A stretch of 63,263 nucleotides of DNA from Abditibacteriota bacterium (lineage in GTDB: Bacteria; Armatimonadota; UBA5829), in assembly GCA_017445025.1 (NCBI GenBank), contig JAFSVJ010000006.1, forward strand, positions 1 to 63,263. Reading direction: 5' to 3'. Numbering within the stretch: the stretch's first letter is position 1; each line of letters opens with the position of its first letter. The position numbers and the translations under genes were made by a program. This document shows, piece after piece, positions 1-8,285 of this stretch. Below the pieces are notes generated by a model. That model saw only the letters and a list, made by a program, of their open reading frames with translations. It had not been told where the DNA came from and did not search any database.

Positions 1-1
1 G

Positions 2-166
2 GGAAGCAGTTATAAAATATGCAGATTGGAATTTGATTTAAAAGATATGGCAGAAAAATCAATTGAATTACTTTTAAAGAAAATAAACGGTGAATTTATC
101 AATAAACAGAATATTTATATAGACCCTACTGTTATTAATGAGGAGATATTTAAATTACAGAATTAA
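2..166 (+). CDS. Transcriptional regulator, C-terminal fragment (GntR/LacI-like)
   Basis: The window opens inside a reading frame that ends in TAA at 164-166. The 54 visible residues end in an MAEKSIELLLKKING helix followed by IYIDPTVINEEIF. They align by eye with the C-terminus of the complete regulator at 22691-23749: both share YKICRL, then a helix with LLLK, then a closing I-N-E segment. By homology this is the end of the sugar-binding, periplasmic-binding-protein-like domain of a GntR-headed, LacI-like regulator. It converges on the glycosidase-like gene at 260-2449, so it may control the pilin/glycosidase cluster next to it. The DNA-binding domain lies outside the window, so the GntR head is inferred from the paralogue. 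Confidence 0.6.
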   Translation, partial: GSSYKICRLEFDLKDMAEKSIELLLKKINGEFINKQNIYIDPTVINEEIFKLQN

Positions 167-232
167 TGCATAATGAATAATTTTCGTGGTGGGTCGCACC
201 ACAGTCTGATTTCTGATTACTGATTTCTGATT

Positions 233-261
233 AAAAAAAAAGAGCCTTTCGGCTCTTTTTT
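233..261. terminator. Bidirectional intrinsic terminator
   Basis: The stem AAAAGAGCC / GGCTCTTTT with loop TTTC has A-tracts on the left and T-tracts on the right. It lies between the convergent regulator (stop at 166) and the minus-strand gene whose stop codon is at 260-262. It can terminate in both directions. Confidence 0.85.
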
Positions 262-2449
262 ATTCAACTATAAATACAACCACGTCAAAGGGGTCTATTT
301 CAAAGGTGGATTTGATTAAGGCTTTATTTCCTGCGTTTCTGAAAGATTTATTTAACTGTTTTTCCTTTCCGTAAACCTGTTTTATGGTGTGGGACTTGGT
401 TTTATCCAAGTTCAAGTCCTCTGCACTACATTCCCAGGTGATTTTTTCTTTCTTATCCCCAATAGAGGTGAAGCAGAGCATAGTTTTTCCCTTATAATTA
501 AAGGAACAAGACCAAACTGTTTTGAAATCTCTTGTTTCTTGGCAATCATCATTTGCACTGTGGAACCAATAGTATGAATTAACCTTTTCGCAATCATATT
601 TAACGGGGCGGACATATTCACCAAAGTTGAAATACTCAGTAAACACTTCCCTTGCTTTACAAGCATTTTTAAAATATTCGGCAAATGCGGGATCCTCTGT
701 CCATTCTCTGTTTTGTCCCACAGACCAACCCATTTGGTAGCCTTTGGTCAAATTCATTGCCACCTTTATTTTTGAAGATAAATCTCTCTTATCCTTTTCG
801 TCAAAAGCTATAAAATATTGACCGAAGTTTACAACATAATCCGAATAAACAGCCATATTTGCGGGATTATCCATTAAATCCGGGTCTCCGTCATTAATTC
901 GAAGCCATGCATCAAAGAGATAAATCTCACTACAATCTTCTGTGGTAATGGGAACACCTTCACCTTTTATCTCAGACAGTTGTTCTCGCAATTCTTTAAT
1001 AAGTTTGTTATAGGTTTTTATTATATAGTCGCTTGATGTGTGGTGATGCTCTTTGTTATAACAGGGATAAACTGCCATCCCACCCACTTGATCCACATAC
1101 AAACTGTCAAAGTCTGTGGCGTTTAAAATATTTTTAGCTTCATTTAAAAATACATCATAATATGGACTTTCTATACATGCTGAATTATTGTTTGCACCTA
1201 AATCAGTAGCCCAAGGCTCATAATAGTTTTCTCCGTTTTCTTTTTTTTGAAGAAGGATATCACCATATTCCTTATAGGCAGGAGATAGATTTATATCAAC
1301 CAAATGACCGTTGGTGTAAGGCATTACATGCATATTGTGAGCGTGGAAATCAGCAAAATCGCCTTTGGTTCTTTCACGAACAGGCACCCAGTTAGGATAA
1401 TGAGTATCAAAATCATATTCTGAGTAGGTATAAGCATGGACTATGGCAGGCATATCCAAATATTCTTGAGATTCCAATATAGTATCTCTTGAAGGAGAAA
1501 ATGCACCGTCATACTTAAACCATACATTGTTTTTCTTAAACCAGTCGGGAAGATCCTTTCTGTCTTCAATTTTACCATTGGCAAATACAGAAAAGTTATT
1601 TTCTATACCCCATTTTCTGTATTTTTTACAAACATTATACCAGTCACCCTGAACTACAGCAAAATTTACCGGATGTGCCAATTTAAAAATCTTTCCTGCC
1701 ACACCGGGCTCTGCTGAGTAATGTCTCGGTGCAAAGAGAATATTATTAGGCCTTATTAAGGTGACATTTAAGGTTTTTACATTTCCTTCTGTGTCTTCGG
1801 GACAGAGATAAAGAGATACATCCTTCTCTCCCTTTTTTGTATGTGAGAAGAGTTGCATTGCACCGGGAGCAAAAAATCCTATATCTGTGCTATATTCCAC
1901 TCCTGAGGGGCGAATGACTTTAAAGCCTTTGGGGTCGGAGAAATTTGTGTAAATTCTTCCTCCCCTTTGAGGAAAAAGAAACTCATCTCCGTCTCGTGCA
2001 TCTATTCCGGAAAGGAGAGGATACCCTACTTTTTCTATACCGTATTTGTCATTAGGAAACACCTCAATATCCCAATAGGAATTTTCATCTTTTAAAGTAA
2101 CAGTGGCAACCACATCAAATCCGCTTTCCATTCCCTCTGAACGTATATTTTTCCAAATGAAAATTATTTTTTCACCTAAATTTTCAATTTGAAAATCATC
2201 TTTTGGGGAAGCTGAGTCTATTTGTGGTTTTCCCTCACCTGCAGGCAAATCAATGGTCCAGAAGCCCCAAGTGGGGTCTTTGAGAAAATCTGTTTGTGTT
2301 TCCAAATCTGTTATTTGTTTTATTCCCACAAAACCATTAGCTATAACAAATTCTATGGAGATTTTGTCGTTTTTTATGGTTTCATTTGCCTGAAGAATCA
2401 TGGAAAAAGCAAATAAACATAAAATTAATAAGAATACTTTTTTTATCAT
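260..2449 (-). CDS. Secreted DUF6259-like glycosidase-type protein
   Basis: This 729-residue protein starts with a signal peptide (MIKKVFLLILCLFAFSMI, cleavage near LQA-NE). The N-terminal third is a beta-rich domain that resembles galactose-mutarotase-like supersandwich modules. The middle looks like a TIM barrel: YRKWGIENNFS, then a strand SLYVDQVGG near residue 455 and an acidic VPITTEDCSEIYLFDAWLR segment near residue 500. The C-terminus looks like a beta sandwich. I recognise the overall pattern as DUF6259, which I regard as glycoside-hydrolase-like; no substrate can be assigned. It is a close paralogue of the protein at 3463-5652, so the two arose by duplication. It follows a pseudopilin gene (2522-3316), with only a terminator and 26 bases before its start codon. 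Confidence 0.7.
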   Translation of the reverse strand: MIKKVFLLILCLFAFSMILQANETIKNDKISIEFVIANGFVGIKQITDLETQTDFLKDPTWGFWTIDLPAGEGKPQIDSASPKDDFQIENLGEKIIFIWKNIRSEGMESGFDVVATVTLKDENSYWDIEVFPNDKYGIEKVGYPLLSGIDARDGDEFLFPQRGGRIYTNFSDPKGFKVIRPSGVEYSTDIGFFAPGAMQLFSHTKKGEKDVSLYLCPEDTEGNVKTLNVTLIRPNNILFAPRHYSAEPGVAGKIFKLAHPVNFAVVQGDWYNVCKKYRKWGIENNFSVFANGKIEDRKDLPDWFKKNNVWFKYDGAFSPSRDTILESQEYLDMPAIVHAYTYSEYDFDTHYPNWVPVRERTKGDFADFHAHNMHVMPYTNGHLVDINLSPAYKEYGDILLQKKENGENYYEPWATDLGANNNSACIESPYYDVFLNEAKNILNATDFDSLYVDQVGGMAVYPCYNKEHHHTSSDYIIKTYNKLIKELREQLSEIKGEGVPITTEDCSEIYLFDAWLRINDGDPDLMDNPANMAVYSDYVVNFGQYFIAFDEKDKRDLSSKIKVAMNLTKGYQMGWSVGQNREWTEDPAFAEYFKNACKAREVFTEYFNFGEYVRPVKYDCEKVNSYYWFHSANDDCQETRDFKTVWSCSFNYKGKTMLCFTSIGDKKEKITWECSAEDLNLDKTKSHTIKQVYGKEKQLNKSFRNAGNKALIKSTFEIDPFDVVVFIVE

Positions 2450-2475
2450 AACTTAAACCCCATTATAAATTTCAA

Positions 2476-2503
2476 AAAAGGCGACACAAAAATGTCGCCT
2501 TTA
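2476..2503 (-). terminator. Terminator between pseudopilin and glycosidase genes
   Basis: The 10-bp stem AAAGGCGACA / TGTCGCCTTT is followed on the minus strand by a T-tract. It lies downstream of the pseudopilin stop (2522) and ends 27 bases before the start codon at 2449. No room is left for a promoter between it and the next gene. Confidence 0.85.
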
Positions 2504-2521
2504 TTTTAATTGTTTATAAAA

Positions 2522-3316
2522 CTAATATGCTTTAGGATCCCAGTATTTCAAACCGTAACCCCAGTGGTCTTGTTGGTTGTTGTCAGGACCTTGTCCCTTC
2601 TTGAAGTATTTGGCGTGACCGTCACAGAATGTGAAGTTCATACCACCATTGTGTCTCATAGGAACAACATAATTAGCTTTTGTGTAAATTGTTTCGTTAA
2701 TAAATCTAGGTCCGGTAATACCTTCAACCCATCCGCCTGATTTATTTTGAACACAATCTCCAACAAAAACGATTTCGGATGTATTTGTGATTTCTGCTAA
2801 AGCTAATGGTTGAGCGTCAGCCTTTTTAAATTTCCAATAATTGCTTCCGTTGAAAACTAAACAAGGGTTGTATGCGTAACCGAAACATTTGTTCATTCTG
2901 TTGTGGTTAGTTCCGTTACCAACTGAACCGGCACCGCTAGGACAAACGTAAATACCAAGGTTCTTTACATAAGGAAAAATAGCGTCTGCCCATGACCAAC
3001 AGTCTTGAATTGTATCAAGAGCGGACATGTTAATTTTAAATCCATAATCAGATATCGGATATCCGTTGTAGGTATCCATCAAAGCCGGGGTTGAAACTCT
3101 ATTTAATGTTTCATCTGCCATTGGCGGAACTGTTTCGTCATAGTCATCAGCATAAAGCTGAAGAGCTGTTCCGATTTGTTTTGTGTTTGAGAGACAAGCT
3201 GATGCTCTTGCCTTTTCTCTTGCCTGTGCAAATACAGGGAATAAAATGGCAGCTAAAATAGCAATGATTGCTATTACTACCAACAACTCGATTAAGGTAA
3301 AACCTTTTTTGAACAT
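2522..3316 (-). CDS. DUF1559 prepilin-type protein (H-X9-DG)
   Basis: This is a 264-residue type II secretion/type IV pilin-like protein. After a short leader (MFKKG) comes the prepilin peptidase site with [12 protein letters not shown] and one hydrophobic helix of about 22 residues, then [14 protein letters not shown]. The C-terminal part is a DUF1559-like globular domain. It ends with [17 protein letters not shown], which fits the H-X9-DG processing-associated motif. It contains several cysteines (SACLSN, VCPSG, NKCFGY). It is expected to be cleaved and methylated at the G/F junction and built into a pseudopilus-like structure at the inner membrane. Its promoter is at 3410-3438. It is the first gene of a pilin-glycosidase pair with 260-2449. 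The function of DUF1559 proteins is not established. Confidence 0.9.
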   Translation of the reverse strand: MFKKGFTLIELLVVIAIIAILAAILFPVFAQAREKARASACLSNTKQIGTALQLYADDYDETVPPMADETLNRVSTPALMDTYNGYPISDYGFKINMSALDTIQDCWSWADAIFPYVKNLGIYVCPSGAGSVGNGTNHNRMNKCFGYAYNPCLVFNGSNYWKFKKADAQPLALAEITNTSEIVFVGDCVQNKSGGWVEGITGPRFINETIYTKANYVVPMRHNGGMNFTFCDGHAKYFKKGQGPDNNQQDHWGYGLKYWDPKAY

Positions 3317-3409
3317 GTTTGTTCTCCTTTAAATTAATTAATTAATTTGTTTTCATTCGTTTAGACTCAGAAAAATATAAAAAAGTTTCATAAATCATAA
3401 ACCATTATT

Positions 3410-3438
3410 ATTATACCATAATTTTTTTTATTTTTCAA
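3410..3438 (-). promoter_or_regulatory. Sigma-70-type promoter of pseudopilin gene
   Basis: On the minus strand TTGAAA is followed by 17 bases and TATAAT. The 5' leader to the start codon at 3316 is about 85 bases and contains an ATTAATTAATTAAT run. Confidence 0.75.
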
Positions 3439-3462
3439 GTTATTAAATAAAAACATAAAACA

Positions 3463-5652
3463 TTAATCTATTATAAGAATAATGACATCAAAAGGCTCAA
3501 TCTCAAAACTTGATTTAATCAAGGACTTATCACCTAAGTTTTTCATCGTCTTAAAAACTTTTTCTTCTTTTTCATAAACTTTTTTGATTGTATGAGATTT
3601 TATTTTACTCAAATTCAAGTCTTCTGCCAAACACTCCCAATCAATTCTTTCCTTTTCTTTTCCTATGGAAGTAAAGCAAACCAATGTTTTACCCTTATAA
3701 TTAAAAGAGCAGGTCCAAACAGTTTTAAAATCCCTTGTTTCTTGACAGGCATCACTTGCAGAGTGGAACCAATAATAAGAATGAATCTTTTGACAATCAT
3801 ATTTCACAGGTCTCACATATTCCCCAAAGTTGAAATATTCCGTAAAAGCTTCTCTTGCCTTACAAGCTCTTTTGAAATATACTCCAAAAGTCGGGTCCTC
3901 AGTCCATTCTCTGCTCTGTCCCACTGACCAACCCATTTGGTATCCCTTTGTCAAATTCATGGCAACCTTTATTTTAGATGATAGATCTTTTTTATCTTTT
4001 TCGTCATTGGCTATATAATATTGACCATAATTAACAACATAATCAGAATAAATAACCATATTTGCCGGATTATCCATTAGGTTCGGGTCTCCGTCATTTA
4101 TTCTTAGCCAACCGTCAAATAAAAAACCTTCTCCGGAGCCTTCTGTTGTAATAGGCACAGGCTCTCTTTTTATCTCTGCCAATTCTTTTCTTAAATCAGT
4201 AATTAGTCTGTTATAATCCCTTATGACAAAATCATTGGTGTTTTCATGATTATGCTCTTTACTGAAACAGGGGAAAATACTCATTCCGCCCATTTGATCT
4301 ATATAAAACACATCAAAGTCTGTGGTTTTTAGTATATTTTTTGCTTCCTTTAAGAATATATCATAATAGGGACTGCCTATACATGCGGCATTGTTATTTG
4401 CACCTAATTGGGCAGCCCAAGGCTCATAATAATTTTCTCCGTTTTCTTTTTTCTGAAGGAGAATATCGCCATATTCCTTATAATATTGGGATTGGTTTAT
4501 ATCCACAAGATGACCGTTGGTATAAGGCATAACATGCATATTGTTCTGTTGAAAAGCTTCAAAATCCCCTTTTGTTTTATCACGACAGGGCAACCAATTA
4601 GGATAATGAGTATCAAAATCATATATTGAATATGTGTAAGCGTGAACAATTGCGGGCATATCCATATATTGTTGTGATTCCAAAATACACTCCTTGGCCT
4701 CGTCATTTGCACCGTCATATTTAAACCATAAATTATTCTTTTTATACCAATCCGGCAGGTCCTTTCTGTGCTCTAATTTGCCGTTGGCAAATACAGAATA
4801 TTTGTTTTCTATTCCCCATTTTCTGTATTTTTTGGCAATATTATACCAATCTCCCTTAACCACAGCAATATTAAAAGGATTTCCCATTTTAAAACCTTCG
4901 CCTTTGGATCCTATTTTCAAAGCATAATATCTCGGAGCATAAAGGAGTACGTTTGGTTCTATGATTGTGGCATTTAACGTTTTCATATAGCCTACCTTAT
5001 CTTCCGGACAAAGATACAGAGAAACATCACTTTCTCCCTTCTTGGTAAAAGACATAAGTTGCATTGAACCGGGAGTGTAAAAACCTATATCCTTACTGTA
5101 ATCCACTCCCGCAGGTTGCACCACTTTAAAGCCTCGCGGATCGGAAAAATTACTATATAATCTTCCTCCTAAATGAGAATATAAAAATTCATCTCCGTCC
5201 TTTGCATCAATACCAGAAAGAAGAGGATAGGCAACTTTTTCTATACCATAATTGTCATTCTTACCTACTTCAATATCCCAATATGAATTTTCTCCTTTTA
5301 ATGTGATTGTTGCAACCACATCAAAACCGCTTGTCATATTTTTTGCTCGAACGTTTTTCCAAGTAAATATTATCTTGTCACCTAAGTTTTTACATATAAA
5401 ATCATCCTTAGGAGAAGATGTATTAATCTCTATTGGCTCTTCCCCATTTCTTGCGGTTATTATCCATAAACTCCAAGAGGGACTTTTGAGAAAACCGGTC
5501 TTTGTGGCAATATCTGTTATTTGATTTATGCATACAAAATCATTGCCTGAAGCAAATTCAACAGAAATTTTATGGTTTTTTATTGTTTCATTTGCAGATA
5601 AAACTATACTTGATAAAAGAATTAAAATCAAAAAGAATAACAGTTTTTTCAT
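3463..5652 (-). CDS. Secreted DUF6259-like glycosidase-type protein (paralogue)
   Basis: The open frame runs further upstream, but the start is placed at the ATG at 5650-5652. This start begins a signal peptide (MKKLLFFLILILLSSIVLS-ANETI), and the upstream extension overlaps the previous gene's terminator. The product has 729 residues, the same length as the paralogue at 260-2449, with the same blocks in order: NETIKN..KIS, EFLYSHLGGRLYSNFSDP, YRKWGIENKYS, a barrel strand VFYIDQMGG, and VPITTEGSGEGFLFDGWLR. Comparing the two, the block TTEDCSE/TTEGSGE varies while the acidic residues around it persist. The role is probably extracellular or periplasmic glycan cleavage, with unknown substrate. 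It lies downstream of its own pseudopilin gene (5720-6499). Confidence 0.7.
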   Translation of the reverse strand: MKKLLFFLILILLSSIVLSANETIKNHKISVEFASGNDFVCINQITDIATKTGFLKSPSWSLWIITARNGEEPIEINTSSPKDDFICKNLGDKIIFTWKNVRAKNMTSGFDVVATITLKGENSYWDIEVGKNDNYGIEKVAYPLLSGIDAKDGDEFLYSHLGGRLYSNFSDPRGFKVVQPAGVDYSKDIGFYTPGSMQLMSFTKKGESDVSLYLCPEDKVGYMKTLNATIIEPNVLLYAPRYYALKIGSKGEGFKMGNPFNIAVVKGDWYNIAKKYRKWGIENKYSVFANGKLEHRKDLPDWYKKNNLWFKYDGANDEAKECILESQQYMDMPAIVHAYTYSIYDFDTHYPNWLPCRDKTKGDFEAFQQNNMHVMPYTNGHLVDINQSQYYKEYGDILLQKKENGENYYEPWAAQLGANNNAACIGSPYYDIFLKEAKNILKTTDFDVFYIDQMGGMSIFPCFSKEHNHENTNDFVIRDYNRLITDLRKELAEIKREPVPITTEGSGEGFLFDGWLRINDGDPNLMDNPANMVIYSDYVVNYGQYYIANDEKDKKDLSSKIKVAMNLTKGYQMGWSVGQSREWTEDPTFGVYFKRACKAREAFTEYFNFGEYVRPVKYDCQKIHSYYWFHSASDACQETRDFKTVWTCSFNYKGKTLVCFTSIGKEKERIDWECLAEDLNLSKIKSHTIKKVYEKEEKVFKTMKNLGDKSLIKSSFEIEPFDVIILIID

Positions 5653-5676
5653 ATTAGAGCCTTTTTTAACAAAATA

Positions 5677-5704
5677 AAAAGTCTTCCTTTTTGGGAAGAC
5701 TTTT
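5677..5704 (-). terminator. Terminator between second pseudopilin and glycosidase
   Basis: The stem AAAAGTCTTCC / GGGAAGACTTTT with a five-base loop is followed on the minus strand by TTTTTATTTT. It sits 15 bases after the pseudopilin stop (5720) and 24 bases before the ATG at 5652, repeating the layout at 2476-2503. Confidence 0.85.
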
Positions 5705-5719
5705 ATTATAACTAAATAA

Positions 5720-6499
5720 TTATCTGTTGGTTTCGGCTGTGTAGCCGGGAGTCCACCATACAGTAGCACTGTCGTAGTCAGAACGAACGTTTAATGGACC
5801 TTGGTATAATTTGTAGTATTTGGCGTGACCGTCAGCAAATGCAAAGTTAGCACCACCATTGTGTCTGATAGGGTCTGTTGTTCCCCAAGCTGTGAAAGTA
5901 GAAGGATTATCATACTTTAAAAGCATTGAGTAAGGACATTGATAAGCTTGAGAAGACTTGTCAGATCTTTGAGCATTATCACAAACAAATACTAATTGAG
6001 CTGAGTTGGCGATACTTGAAAGTGAAGTTGGTGTTAACAAAGCAGGGTTGTTGTCGTTAAATGAGTTCCACAAGTTGTTTGTGTTCATATTAACACATAA
6101 ACCGTTGTTGTAACCATAACCACAAACGCCTTTCATACCACTTGGACATACGAAAATACCGATATTCTTAACGTAAGGGAATATCATATCTCTCCAAGAC
6201 CAGGGTTGACCATCAGCGTTACCCATACCATACATCTTGAAACCGGATGCTTGTTTACATGGGTAGGAACTTTCCACGTTTGTTGTATCAACTGTTGTGT
6301 TGAACACAATGGGAACAGTTTCGTCGTAATCGTCTACATATAATTGTAAAGCAGTTGCAAGCTGTTTACAATTGGATAGACAATTAGCTGATCTTGCCTT
6401 TTCTCTTGCCTGTGCGAACACAGGGAACAATATGGCAGCTAAAATAGCTATGATAGCTATAACTACCAACAACTCGATTAAGGTGAAACCTTTCTTCAT
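5720..6499 (-). CDS. DUF1559 prepilin-type protein (H-X9-DG)
   Basis: This 259-residue protein begins [16 protein letters not shown] with the same [12 protein letters not shown] continuation as the proteins at 2522 and 21698. The globular part differs but keeps the DDYDETVP block, a VCPSG cysteine motif near residue 125, and the C-terminal [17 protein letters not shown], matching H-X9-DG. It should be processed by a prepilin peptidase (not in this window) and anchored by its N-terminal helix. A perfect TTGACA/TATAAT promoter at 6589-6617 suggests strong expression. It heads the second pilin-glycosidase pair with 3463-5652. DUF1559 proteins are often present in many paralogues per genome; their role is uncertain. 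Confidence 0.9.
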   Translation of the reverse strand: MKKGFTLIELLVVIAIIAILAAILFPVFAQAREKARSANCLSNCKQLATALQLYVDDYDETVPIVFNTTVDTTNVESSYPCKQASGFKMYGMGNADGQPWSWRDMIFPYVKNIGIFVCPSGMKGVCGYGYNNGLCVNMNTNNLWNSFNDNNPALLTPTSLSSIANSAQLVFVCDNAQRSDKSSQAYQCPYSMLLKYDNPSTFTAWGTTDPIRHNGGANFAFADGHAKYYKLYQGPLNVRSDYDSATVWWTPGYTAETNR

Positions 6500-6588
6500 T
6501 TTTTTCTCCTAAATTTATCTTTAATCTAATATATTTGACATAATAAAAACCAAAAAAGTTCCATTATTTCAAAAATATTACCAATAAT

Positions 6589-6617
6589 ATTATAACATTT
6601 TTTTTATTCATTGTCAA
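6589..6617 (-). promoter_or_regulatory. Consensus sigma-70 promoter
   Basis: On the minus strand this reads TTGACA, 17 bases, TATAAT: a perfect consensus match. It is about 90 bases upstream of the pseudopilin start at 6499. Confidence 0.85.
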
Positions 6618-6675
6618 GTCTTAATTGATATTTTTTTATTGATTTGAAAAAAAATTATTTAAAATGACCTAATTT

Positions 6676-6832
6676 TTATTGATTTGATAAAAAAATTATT
6701 TAAAATGACCTAATTTTACATATCTTACGGCTTCTTTTCCGTCATCCTCTTAACTATCCGTATTTATAAACTCTAATCCTACTGTGAATCGGAAAAAGCC
6801 ATATAGAGATCTCCGAGAATATCTATATTTCT
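6676..6832 (-). pseudogene. Duplicated, decayed 3' end of the sialidase-like gene
   Basis: This 157-bp stretch matches 7053-7211, the last ~140 coding bases plus stop region of the gene at 7073-8152, with scattered substitutions and small indels. Shared tracts include CATATCTTACGGCTTCTTTT and ATATAGAGATCTCCGAGAAT. A shorter third copy of the outer edge (ATTGATTTG..TGACCTAATTTT) lies at 6628-6672. The fragment has lost its reading frame. It is separated from the intact gene end by the 205-bp repeat at 6833-7037, so the duplication probably accompanied insertion of that element. Confidence 0.8.
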
Positions 6833-7037
6833 AAAATTTCAACTCCCCTAAAAATCCCTAATTTTTTATTTAACGCAATTTCTCTTTATTTTTCTCCTTG
6901 ACATTCGTTCGTCTTGAAACAAAATCTATAATGGCTATTGCCTTATATCTTTTATTCCAATACTCTCTCATTACAGTCAAAGACATAAATTCGTAATTGC
7001 TTATAAAAAATTGTGCTTTTTGGTGATTTGAGATTTT
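6833..7037 (-). mobile_element. MITE-like 205-bp repeat, copy A
   Basis: This non-coding element has imperfect terminal inverted repeats of about 20 bases (AAAATTTCAACTCC.. / ..GATTTGAGATTTT). It aligns along its whole length with 10409-10616: shared blocks include CTCCTTGAC, CGTCTTGAAACAAAAT, CCAATACTC and TTACAGTC. It encodes no protein and carries no transposase, so it would have to be moved in trans. It is flanked by a ~155-bp direct duplication of the neighbouring gene's 3' end. Confidence 0.65.
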
Positions 7038-7072
7038 ATAAATTGATATTTTTTTATTGATTTGATAAAAAA

Positions 7073-8152
7073 TTATTTAAGATGACCTAATTTTACATAT
7101 CTTACGGCTTCTTTTCCGTCTTCTTCTTCACTGTCTGTATTTATGGATTCCAATCCTATCTGTGAATCGGAAAAAGCCATATAGAGATCTCCGAGAATAT
7201 CTATAATTCTGAAATACACAACTCCGTATATGGAATGAAAATCAAGAATACATTTGTTTAAATTAGGATTTGGATTGTTTCCCAATAAAAGTTTAATATG
7301 AGTTCTGTCGGCAACTTTTGGTCTGTGACCGGTGTTTGTGTCTTTTATGTTATAACCAATTAGTATTTGGTTGTTATATACTATAATTTGAGGACGACAA
7401 CTTGAACCATTTTCCAAAATTACAGATTTATCCCAAGTTTTTCCAAAATCTTTGCTTGTTATATATCTTATATTTCCGTCATGACATCTGGCTATGGTGT
7501 GTAAAACATTGTCTTTTATACATAAATCAAGTTCAAAATCACAGACAATGGGAAAAATGGTTTGAGGCTTTAAGGTAGCCATATTGTCATCTGATGTCCA
7601 TATAATAGGGTAGTAATTATAGGACGTTAACGTTCCCCAAACAATATCCCCATATTTTTTTAGATTACTTGTCAATATTAATCCGTGATTTGTATATGAT
7701 GCATCGTCAAAATCTTTAAAACTATTTTCATAGAGATAATTTTTAAACCAATGGGGAGTTAAGTCAATAATTCTATTATTTACATTGACTTTTACAGGTT
7801 TTTCAACAGATAACGATTGTGTTATAAAGTTAAAGTCTTTAAAGTAATATTGTCTGTCACCAAAACTTTTAACATAAAACACTCTGACAGAGCCGTTCCC
7901 TAAGCCTAATATATTAGGCTCATATACTCCATCTTCATCAGAAATAATAATATGTTTTGAGTTTGTAGGTTGAGTGGCTGGGAAATAGGAAAGACCTACT
8001 TTTCCCCTTGCTTCTCCGTAATTTCCAAAACCTGTAAGATAAGCACAGAAAACAATACCATATTTTGAATCAAAATGACATTCAACCGCAGAAGCGTTGG
8101 TTTGAGTTAACCCGTCATTAACCTGAACAGCAAAATCCAAAAGATTCTTCAT
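7073..8152 (-). CDS. Sialidase-like six-bladed propeller (BNR/Asp-box)
   Basis: This 359-residue protein has no signal peptide. It contains an Asp-box, SKDFGKTW (S-x-D-x-G-x-x-W), near residue 235, a second degenerate one (TSDDNMATL), and repeated beta-strand blocks such as DSKYGIVFCAYL, GSVRVFYVK and QILIGYNI. This is the build of a sialidase/neuraminidase-like beta propeller. I cannot confirm the sialidase arginine triad, so the substrate is open; many such proteins in saccharolytic bacteria are hydrolases or lyases of unknown specificity. The start at 8152 gives MKNLLDFAVQVND. Its 3' end has been duplicated at 6676-6832 next to a MITE-like element. Confidence 0.65.
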   Translation of the reverse strand: MKNLLDFAVQVNDGLTQTNASAVECHFDSKYGIVFCAYLTGFGNYGEARGKVGLSYFPATQPTNSKHIIISDEDGVYEPNILGLGNGSVRVFYVKSFGDRQYYFKDFNFITQSLSVEKPVKVNVNNRIIDLTPHWFKNYLYENSFKDFDDASYTNHGLILTSNLKKYGDIVWGTLTSYNYYPIIWTSDDNMATLKPQTIFPIVCDFELDLCIKDNVLHTIARCHDGNIRYITSKDFGKTWDKSVILENGSSCRPQIIVYNNQILIGYNIKDTNTGHRPKVADRTHIKLLLGNNPNPNLNKCILDFHSIYGVVYFRIIDILGDLYMAFSDSQIGLESINTDSEEEDGKEAVRYVKLGHLK

Positions 8153-8246
8153 AATTTACTCCTATATTTTTCTCACATTAATCTCCAAATTCCCAATGTT
8201 TCTCACCATCTTTACCTGTCAACTCCACGACTTAGTAATTGTGTAA

Positions 8247-8276
8247 TAAAAAAAAGTGGTGTCCCATAGACACCAC
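8247..8276 (-). terminator. Terminator of the nfeD-SPFH operon
   Basis: The stem GTGGTGTC / GACACCAC (8256-8276, five-base loop) is followed on the minus strand by nine T. It lies just past the SPFH stop at 8286. Confidence 0.9.
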
Positions 8277-8285
8277 ATTACTATC

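Noticed and set aside
233..261. Riboswitch-like hairpins in the leaders and gaps
   Set aside because: This and the other hairpins examined fit intrinsic terminators or repeats; no known riboswitch core could be matched by eye.
6833..7037. Possible small gene in the MITE-like element
   Set aside because: The open stretches on either strand are short and broken by stops, and the two copies do not keep a shared frame.
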